Positions 21,781 to 26,202 of a DNA stretch of 26,202 nt are shown one piece after another. The notes under the pieces are model-generated. The model was not told where the DNA came from. It searched no databases and saw nothing but the letters and a program-made list of their open reading frames with translations. The stretch covers positions 1 through 26,202 of the forward strand of contig JBIOUX010000060.1 of the NCBI GenBank assembly GCA_044867425.1, read 5' to 3'. How positions within the stretch are numbered: position 1 is the stretch's first letter; each line of letters starts with the position of its first letter. A program made the translations under genes and the position numbers. Source of the DNA: CAWBJP01 sp044867425. Its GTDB lineage: Bacteria; Actinomycetota; Acidimicrobiia; IMCC26256; BP-133.

Positions 21781-21839
21781 CATGACGATAGGCGCGTTGG
21801 TGCCGTCAGAAGGGGATTTCGGGCCGCGCGCCGGGAGAT

Positions 21840-22352
21840 TTAGGCGGGAAGGGCCTCGGCGGCCATGCCGAGGTAGGGCTGCCAGGCCGGGTCGATGGTG
21901 CCCACGGCCACCACGATCCAGATCGTCTCGCGGGGGGCGAAGGGCTTCCGGCGCAGGACGAGGTGCGTCTCGGAGAGGAGACGGTCCTCCTTCTTGGCGT
22001 TGCACGGCCGGCAGGAGGCCACGACGTTCTCCCACACGTGCGCGCCACCCCGGGAGCGGGGGACGACGTGGTCGATGTTCTCGGCGTTGGCGCCGCAGTA
22101 CTGGCAGCGGTGATCGTCACGCACGAACACCGAGCGGCGAGACAGCGGCGCCCGGGCCCGGAACGGGACCCGGACGAAGTGGGTGAGGCGGATCACCGAG
22201 GGGACGGGAAGGGCCAGGCGCTCGGAGTGCATGAGCTCGTCACGGTGATGGACGACCTCGGCCTTCTCCTTGAGCACGAGGACGACGGCGCGCCGGACGG
22301 GCACGACACAGAGCGGCTCGTAGCTGGCGTTGAGGACGAGCGCTCTCCCCAA
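21840..22352 (-). CDS. HNH endonuclease-domain protein
   Basis: Small HNH-fold protein of a type widespread in actinobacterial chromosomes; its cellular role is not known. The 170-residue product starts MGRALVLNASYEPLCVV and has a zinc-binding HNH module: CQYCG, then NIDHVVPRSRGGAHVWENVVASC, then CRPCNAKKEDRLL. The two CxxC pairs hold a structural zinc, and the DH and N residues form the metal site. TTG 22352 is preferred as start because AGGTGG lies eight bases upstream and it gives the usual family N-terminus. A GTG at 22364 adds four residues but has GGAGG only three bases away. It is transcribed in the same direction as mraZ and ends 60 bases before the operator, so some read-through into mraZ is possible. 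Confidence 0.9.
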   Translation of the reverse strand: MGRALVLNASYEPLCVVPVRRAVVLVLKEKAEVVHHRDELMHSERLALPVPSVIRLTHFVRVPFRARAPLSRRSVFVRDDHRCQYCGANAENIDHVVPRSRGGAHVWENVVASCRPCNAKKEDRLLSETHLVLRRKPFAPRETIWIVVAVGTIDPAWQPYLGMAAEALPA

Positions 22353-22370
22353 GGCCCGACCCACCTCCCT

Positions 22371-22425
22371 CCAATCCCTTTGCCTATCTCCAGTCTATCT
22401 GGACCTCTGGCCAATCCCTTGCCAG
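22371..22425 (-). promoter_or_regulatory. Operator-like repeats upstream of the HNH gene
   Basis: CCAATCCCTTTGCC (22371) and CCAATCCCTTGCC (22411) are direct repeats starting exactly 40 bases apart. Between them TCCAG/CTGGA (22389-22393 with 22399-22403) forms a dyad with a five-base centre. The arrangement suggests a protein-binding region for the HNH gene; no clear -35/-10 was found. Confidence 0.4.
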
Positions 22426-22451
22426 TTCAGCGGCACTTTGCCCCGTCGTGG

Positions 22452-24305
22452 TCAAGGCGATCCGAAGTCGTCGGCGTTGCCGAAATCGAAGACGGAGCCG
22501 CTCTGGCTCACCAACCAGTACCCCTCACCGCTCGGGGTGGCCGCCATAGCCACGGCCGGAGCTGACGGCGGCATGGACCCGGTGGAGCCGTGGAACGGAG
22601 CATTGAAGGAGAACACTCCCCCGTCGGCGGCGACCAGCCAGTAGCCCTGCCCGCTGGGCGTGGGCGCCATCCCGGTGATGGGCTGGTTGAGGACGATGGA
22701 CCCGGTCGAGCCCCGGAAGGGGACGTTGAAGGCGAAGATGCCACCGTCGGAGGCCACGAGCCAGTAGCCCGCTCCGGTCGGGCTACCGGACATGCCCACC
22801 ACCGGCTTGTTCAGCTGAGTGCCACCCATGGAGCCGAGGAATGGGGCATCACCGAAGGCGAACACGCCGCCATCGGCGGCCACCAGCCAGTAACCCCCTC
22901 CGGTCCGGGTGGCGGCGATGCCCACCACCGGCTTGTTGATCGGAATAGCCGAGAGGTCCCCGTGGGAGCCGGCGTTCCCAAAGCGCAGCACGGTGCCCCG
23001 GGCCGTCACCAGCCAGTAGCCGCCGCCGTCGGGAGTAGCGGCCATGCCGACCACGGGGAACGTCGGCGGGCTGGCGGCCTGGCCATGGTGCTCGGCGGCG
23101 CCGAAGGCGAAGACCCGGCCGTCGGTGGCCGCCATCCAGTACCCGTCCCCGGCGGGGACGAGCGTTGGGTGCGAGGCGAAGCCGGAGATGACTGGGGCCG
23201 GGGGCGGGACCGGCCCGAGGTCGAGGGCCTGCTCCAGGCGGACCAGCTTGAAGTTCTGGTTCCCCGACGACCCGGGAAGGGTGTTGGAGTTGTCCTGGCA
23301 CACGAAGAGGCCGGAGGGGAACAGCGGACCGAGGTTGGCAGGGGTGGCGTCGATCCCGTCGGTGCGCCCGCAGCCGTCGGTGGTCATTCCGGCTACCACC
23401 TGGAACCGCTTGACGAAGTCGTGGGGCGGTTGGCGCCGGTAGACGGTGACGAAGCTCACGCCGTCGTTGTTGGAAGACCCTTGCGCTGACGCCAGCAGAT
23501 ACCCGCCTCCGCCGGCCTGGGGGACGACGGCCAGGCCCTCGGCGTCGGCGATGAGGTGGCCGGGGGCGCCGACCGTGTCGACCGCCGTGCGGCTCGCCGT
23601 CCCGGTGGGGTCGCCCGGTTCGGCGCCGTAGCGCCAGACGGCGACGTCCTCCTCGCTCACGAAGAAGAAACCGGCCTCGTCGTCGGCCACGCAGCCCTCG
23701 GATTCGGACCCGATGCTCCACGAACGGACCCGCAGGCCGTTGACGCGGCCGTTCCCGTCGGTGTCTCGCAGCTCCCACTGGGTGACGCCGCCGGAGCGGG
23801 CGATGTGGAAGGCGTAGAAGCGACCGGTCAGGCGGCTGTGGAAGAGGCAGAGCCCTTCGCCCGATGACGAGATGCTGCCGCCGTCGGTGATGTTGGTGAG
23901 CAGCCGGGTGGCCGGATTGATGGCATAGACCCGCACCCCGGACCGGCTCACGACGACGATGTCGACGAAGGTGTTCCCGAGCGGGAAGCCGTAGCGGACG
24001 TCGACGTTGCCGAAGAACCCTTCGGAGATCCGCTGGACCCGGGTGCCGTCGAGGTTGTAGCTCTCGAGCCCGCCGTTCTTGTCGCTGCCGAAGACGAGGG
24101 AGCGCGAGCGGTCGGTGGGGTGGACCCAGATGGCGGGATCGTCGGCCGCGTCACCGCTCCCGGGCATGGGGGTCGTCTCCGCCTGGGCGGTGACCGGCTG
24201 GATGGGGGGCTCGGCCCCCGAGGCGGGCACGGCGGCGAGCAGCGACGTGGCGGCGAGGACCGCCATGGCCACGGCCCAACCAGGACGGAGGGTTCTCAGG
24301 GACAT
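22452..24305 (-). CDS. Secreted beta-propeller phytase-like protein with C-terminal GYWL repeat domain
   Basis: A 617-residue exported protein. The signal peptide (MSLRTLRPGW then a hydrophobic core, cut near ASGA/EPP at 31) is followed by a domain matching calcium-dependent beta-propeller 3-phytases: DDPAIWVHP (55-63), SDKNGGLESYNLDG (74-87), GNVDVRYGF (99-107), SEGCVADDEAGFFFVSEED (202-220), ADAEGLAVV, ASAQGSSNNDG and RTDGIDATP. Such enzymes hydrolyse phytate or related phosphates outside the cell. After a Pro linker (364-374) come six repeats with YW at 389, 430, 472, 514, 555 and 596. Their pattern is GYWLVAADGGVFAFGDAPF, each followed by a Gly-rich turn and PVVGM; six of about 41 residues suggests a second propeller. 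ATG 24305 is chosen for the signal peptide; the ribosome site is poor. Enzymatic activity is inferred. Confidence 0.9.
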   Translation of the reverse strand: MSLRTLRPGWAVAMAVLAATSLLAAVPASGAEPPIQPVTAQAETTPMPGSGDAADDPAIWVHPTDRSRSLVFGSDKNGGLESYNLDGTRVQRISEGFFGNVDVRYGFPLGNTFVDIVVVSRSGVRVYAINPATRLLTNITDGGSISSSGEGLCLFHSRLTGRFYAFHIARSGGVTQWELRDTDGNGRVNGLRVRSWSIGSESEGCVADDEAGFFFVSEEDVAVWRYGAEPGDPTGTASRTAVDTVGAPGHLIADAEGLAVVPQAGGGGYLLASAQGSSNNDGVSFVTVYRRQPPHDFVKRFQVVAGMTTDGCGRTDGIDATPANLGPLFPSGLFVCQDNSNTLPGSSGNQNFKLVRLEQALDLGPVPPPAPVISGFASHPTLVPAGDGYWMAATDGRVFAFGAAEHHGQAASPPTFPVVGMAATPDGGGYWLVTARGTVLRFGNAGSHGDLSAIPINKPVVGIAATRTGGGYWLVAADGGVFAFGDAPFLGSMGGTQLNKPVVGMSGSPTGAGYWLVASDGGIFAFNVPFRGSTGSIVLNQPITGMAPTPSGQGYWLVAADGGVFSFNAPFHGSTGSMPPSAPAVAMAATPSGEGYWLVSQSGSVFDFGNADDFGSP

Positions 24306-24369
24306 GAACCAGGCGTTCGGCGCGCTGGGGGCCGATCCTGTGCAGAGCCCCAAAGGGCGCGAGGGTTGC

Positions 24370-24405
24370 GTTCGGGGCGTTCGGGGCGTTCGGGGCGTTC
24401 GGCGC
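24370..24405. repeat. Four 9-bp tandem repeats upstream of the phytase-like gene
   Basis: GTTCGGGGC occurs three times in tandem, followed by a GTTCGGCGC variant. The 12-mer GCGTTCGGCGCG at 24395-24406 recurs at 24313-24324, nearer the start codon. These lie in the 103-base gap between the 84-residue gene and the phytase-like gene. Confidence 0.75.
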
Positions 24406-24408
24406 GGA

Positions 24409-24663
24409 TCACCCCGAGCGGTGGCCCGGGAAGTCGCGGCACCAGCGCAGGTAGGCGACCACGTCGCCGGCGGTGGGCCGCCCGCCTGTCCCGTAGGCCG
24501 TCTGGAGCCGGAAGCGGAGGTAGTCGGGATCAGGGAGCGGCAGGAACGGTCTCTGCCGCCACCACCCGGGCCGGGCCAGCCGCAGGGCCTGGCCCACTGC
24601 CACCGGCCACAGAACCGGGCGGATGAGGACAACAACACCCGCTCGCAGCCACCACCACTCCAC
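24409..24663 (-). CDS. Small conserved actinobacterial protein, function unknown
   Basis: An 84-residue protein with a GTG start. The N-terminal half is hydrophobic and Trp-rich (MEWWWLRAGVVVLIRPVLWP, then VAVGQALRLA). The C-terminal half contains GWWRQRPFLPLPDPDYLRFRL (split at 33-53), TAYGTGGRP and DVVAYLRWCRDFPG. I recognise this as a small conserved actinobacterial type with the pattern GWWRR.PFLP.PD..YLRFR....YG..GRP...DVV.YL.WCR, but know no function. It may be membrane-associated through residues 4-25. Its start is only 24 bases from the divergent pncB start, so the two promoters must overlap each other or the coding sequences. It may form an operon with the downstream phytase-like gene, although repeats intervene. 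Confidence 0.85.
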   Translation of the reverse strand: MEWWWLRAGVVVLIRPVLWPVAVGQALRLARPGWWRQRPFLPLPDPDYLRFRLQTAYGTGGRPTAGDVVAYLRWCRDFPGHRSG

Positions 24664-24673
24664 GACCCGAAGC

Positions 24674-24679
24674 TAGCGT
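24674..24679 (+). promoter_or_regulatory. Possible -10 element of a leaderless pncB transcript
   Basis: TAGCGT fits TANNNT and ends eight bases before the pncB ATG. That is the spacing seen when actinobacterial transcripts begin at the start codon. pncB has no ribosome-binding site, which agrees. There is no recognisable -35. Confidence 0.3.
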
Positions 24680-24687
24680 CCGCCGGG

Positions 24688-26085
24688 ATGGGCGGCTTCT
24701 CCCCTGCTCTGCTGACCGATCTCTACGAGTTCACCATGGCCGCCGCTCTGGTAGCCGAGGGGAAGGCGGATCTTCGAAGCGCCTTCAGCCTCTTCATCCG
24801 CCGCCTGCCGCCGTCGCGGGGCTTCCTCGTCGCCGCCGGCCTGGATGACGTCCTCCGGTTCCTCACCGACCTGCACTTCACGAGTGAGGACCTCGCCGCC
24901 CTGGAGCGGCTCTTCCCCTTCGAGCGGGCCTTCCTCGACTGGCTGGCGGGGGTGCGATTCGACGGCCGGGTGCGGGCCATCCCCGAGGGCCGGATCGTCT
25001 TCGCCGGCGAGCCGCTGCTCGAGATCGAGGCGCCCTTCGCCGTGGCCCAGCTGCTGGAGACGTACCTCCTCAACCAGGTCACGGTGCAGACCGTGCTGGC
25101 CACCAAGGCCGCCCGGTGCCGCCACGCCGCCCGGGGTCGCCTGCTGGTGGATTTCGCCCTGCGCCGCACCCACGGGACCGACGCCGGCATGAAGGCCGCC
25201 CGGTGCGCGGCCCTGGTGGGCTTCGCCGCCACCTCCAACGTGGCCGCCGCCGCCTGCTACGGCATCCCGGCCAGCGGCACCATGGCCCATTCCTTCGTCA
25301 CCGCCTTCGACTCCGAGCTGGAGGCCTTCCGGGCCTTCGCCCGCCATCACCGGGCCGACCCCGTCCTCCTCGTCGACACCTACGACACCGCCATCGGCGT
25401 GGACCACGCCATCGTGGTGGCCAGGGAGCTGGCCGCCGAGGGCCGGCGCCTGGCCGCCATCCGCCTCGATTCGGGCGACCTCGGCGTCCTGGCCCGGTTG
25501 GCCCGGGAACGACTCGACGCCGCCGGTCTCTCCGACGTGAGGATCTTCGCCAGCGGCGGCCTCGACGAGTACGCCATCGAGCAGCTGCTGGACGCCGGCG
25601 CCCCGGTCGACGGCTTCGGGGTGGGCACCGCCTTCGGTGTCTCCGAGGACGCCCCCACCCTGGAGTCGGTCTACAAGCTGGTCGAGATCGACGGGCGCCC
25701 GGTGGCCAAGACCTCCACCGGCAAGGCGACCCTCCCCGGGGCCAAACAGGTGTGGCGCCGGCCTGCCTTCGCCGGCGACATCCTGGGCCTCGCCTCCGAG
25801 CCACCGCCCGAGCCCGGCGCCGAGCCGCTCCTCACCGTGGTGGAGCCCGAACCGGCCGCCGACCCGGCCATCGCCGTGGCCGCCGCCCGGGAGCGCTTCG
25901 AGGCCGACTGGAAGGTGCTGCCAGCCGAGCACCGGGACCTCACCGCCCCCCGCCCGGCCGCCGTCGCCCGCTCCGCCGCCCTGGAGAGTCTTTCCCGGTC
26001 GATCGGGCCCGGGGCCCGGGGCGTCCCCGACAGGACGGGACGAACCGACCCGGAAAGCGCCGGAGGAAACCAGGGCTCCGCCTAG
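24688..26085 (+). CDS. pncB: Nicotinate phosphoribosyltransferase
   Basis: NAD-salvage enzyme that joins nicotinate and PRPP to form nicotinate mononucleotide, with ATP hydrolysis. The 465-residue product begins MGGFSPALLTDLYEFTMAAAL and shows the family blocks: NQVTVQTVLATKAARC, DFALRRTHGTDAGMKAARCAAL, ATSNVAAAACYGIPASGTMAHSFV (the His is the likely phosphorylation site), LLVDTYDT, IRLDSGDLG, IFASGGLDEY and GFGVGTAFGVSEDAPTLESVYKLVE. ATG 24688 is the first codon that gives the normal N-terminus; the upstream open frame is antisense to the phytase-like and small genes. No Shine-Dalgarno is visible. The last 32 or so residues (GPGARGVPDRTGRTDPESAGG and beyond) come from a GC-palindrome copy and have no counterpart in the enzyme family that I can recall. 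Confidence 0.96.
   Translation: MGGFSPALLTDLYEFTMAAALVAEGKADLRSAFSLFIRRLPPSRGFLVAAGLDDVLRFLTDLHFTSEDLAALERLFPFERAFLDWLAGVRFDGRVRAIPEGRIVFAGEPLLEIEAPFAVAQLLETYLLNQVTVQTVLATKAARCRHAARGRLLVDFALRRTHGTDAGMKAARCAALVGFAATSNVAAAACYGIPASGTMAHSFVTAFDSELEAFRAFARHHRADPVLLVDTYDTAIGVDHAIVVARELAAEGRRLAAIRLDSGDLGVLARLARERLDAAGLSDVRIFASGGLDEYAIEQLLDAGAPVDGFGVGTAFGVSEDAPTLESVYKLVEIDGRPVAKTSTGKATLPGAKQVWRRPAFAGDILGLASEPPPEPGAEPLLTVVEPEPAADPAIAVAAARERFEADWKVLPAEHRDLTAPRPAAVARSAALESLSRSIGPGARGVPDRTGRTDPESAGGNQGSA
26004..26034 (+). repeat. Short GC-palindrome repeat, pncB 3' end copy
   Basis: The plus strand reads CGGGCCCGGGGCCCGGGG then CGTCCCCGACAGG, in the same orientation relative to its gene as the rsmH and murE copies. 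It encodes GPGARGVPDR near the PncB C-terminus. This copy is outside the dcw cluster and on the other strand, so the family is genomic and not an operon feature. Confidence 0.6.
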
Positions 26086-26088
26086 AAT
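26083..26088 (+). promoter_or_regulatory. Possible -10 element overlapping the pncB stop
   Basis: TAGAAT is a close match to a sigma-70 -10 and includes the pncB stop codon. GTG, TTG and ATG codons in one frame follow at 26098-26106, at leaderless or short-leader distance. No -35 is evident. Confidence 0.3.
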
Positions 26089-26097
26089 CACCCGACT

Positions 26098-26202
26098 GTG
26101 TTGATGGCTCTTCGCTGTGCTCATTGCTCTTCGCCTGGCGGCTCATCGCTGGCCGGCGGGGACCCCACCCCCGCCGCCCCGGCGGCTCATCGCGATGTGG
26201 TT
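26098..26202 (+). CDS. Possible start of a downstream gene (truncated; doubtful)
   Basis: From GTG 26098, or ATG 26104, the frame stays open to the window edge and would encode MALRCAHCSSPGGSSLAGG followed by an Ala/Pro-rich stretch. A TAGAAT element precedes it. However, nearly all of it is made of the dispersed box-plus-hairpin repeat, and no family is visible in 35 codons. It may instead be intergenic DNA after pncB. Confidence 0.2.
   Translation, partial: MLMALRCAHCSSPGGSSLAGGDPTPAAPAAHRDVV
26104..26202 (+). repeat. Dispersed box-plus-hairpin element, copy B, with partial tandem boxes
   Basis: A full 24-base box (26126-26149, GCTCTTCGCC then TGGCGGCTCATCGC) is identical to the murG/murC copy. 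It is followed by spacer TGGCC and a hairpin pairing GGCGGGG (26155-26161) with CCCCGCC (26169-26175). A shortened box (GGCTCTTCGCTGTGCTCAT, 26107-26125) precedes it, and a half box (GGCGGCTCATCGC, 26181-26193) follows, so the unit is partly tandem here. Confidence 0.7.

Noticed and set aside
24370..24405. Tandem repeats as a CRISPR array
   Set aside because: Units are 9 bp with no spacers, and no cas genes are in the window.
24673..26124. Minus-strand open frame covering pncB
   Set aside because: It is a shadow of nicotinate phosphoribosyltransferase, whose motifs run the full length of the plus strand.

Overview
The window is a very GC-rich actinobacterial chromosome segment. It is mostly one minus-strand division and cell-wall (dcw) cluster read from mraZ (about 21665) down to 1094. 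An actinobacterial origin fits several features: GTG/TTG starts are common; ftsA is absent between ftsQ and ftsZ; sepF, yggT and divIVA follow ftsZ; and a secreted protein carries repeats of the GYWLVAADGGVFAFG type. I associate those repeats with Acidimicrobiia and neighbouring actinobacteria. The class assignment is inference. The MurE motif DNPR predicts meso-diaminopimelate peptidoglycan.

Layout, left to right. 1-1092 (+) is the C-terminal third of isoleucyl-tRNA synthetase. It converges, with one base between stop codons, on 1094-2125 (-), a two-helix membrane protein with three copies of an unrecognised ~50-residue repeat. The minus-strand run then continues divIVA, yggT, sepF, yggS, pgeF, ftsZ, ftsQ, murB, murC, murG, ftsW, murD, mraY, murF, murE, ftsI, ftsL, rsmH, mraZ (transcription runs in the reverse of this list). 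Many junctions are 4-base ATGA/GTGA overlaps, so the cluster looks translationally coupled. Upstream of mraZ is a good sigma-70-type promoter (TTGACG, 17 bases, TATGGT) embedded in six 10-bp phased repeats that look like a MraZ autoregulatory operator. Beyond it are an HNH endonuclease (-), a secreted beta-propeller phytase-like protein with a second repeat domain (-), a small conserved protein (-), and, divergently, nicotinate phosphoribosyltransferase (+).

Together the cluster covers muramyl-peptide synthesis (MurB-F), lipid I and II formation (MraY, MurG), septal glycan polymerisation and cross-linking (FtsW, FtsI), the divisome scaffold (FtsQ, FtsL, FtsZ, SepF), polar growth (DivIVA) and housekeeping factors (RsmH, PgeF, YggS).

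The least ordinary material is non-coding or repeat-derived. (1) A dispersed element: a 24-bp box, a 5-bp spacer, then a GC hairpin with compensatory base changes, seen at murG/murC, inside the 5' end of ftsI, and after pncB. (2) A second short palindromic family (core TCCGGGGYGTCCCCGA) that sits at the 3' ends of rsmH, murE, murF, murD and pncB and forms their C-terminal codons. (3) A 131-bp imperfect inverted repeat with two internal hairpins between mraZ and rsmH. No stretch over 300 bases lacks a gene. I saw no tRNA, rRNA, CRISPR array, transposase or phage gene.
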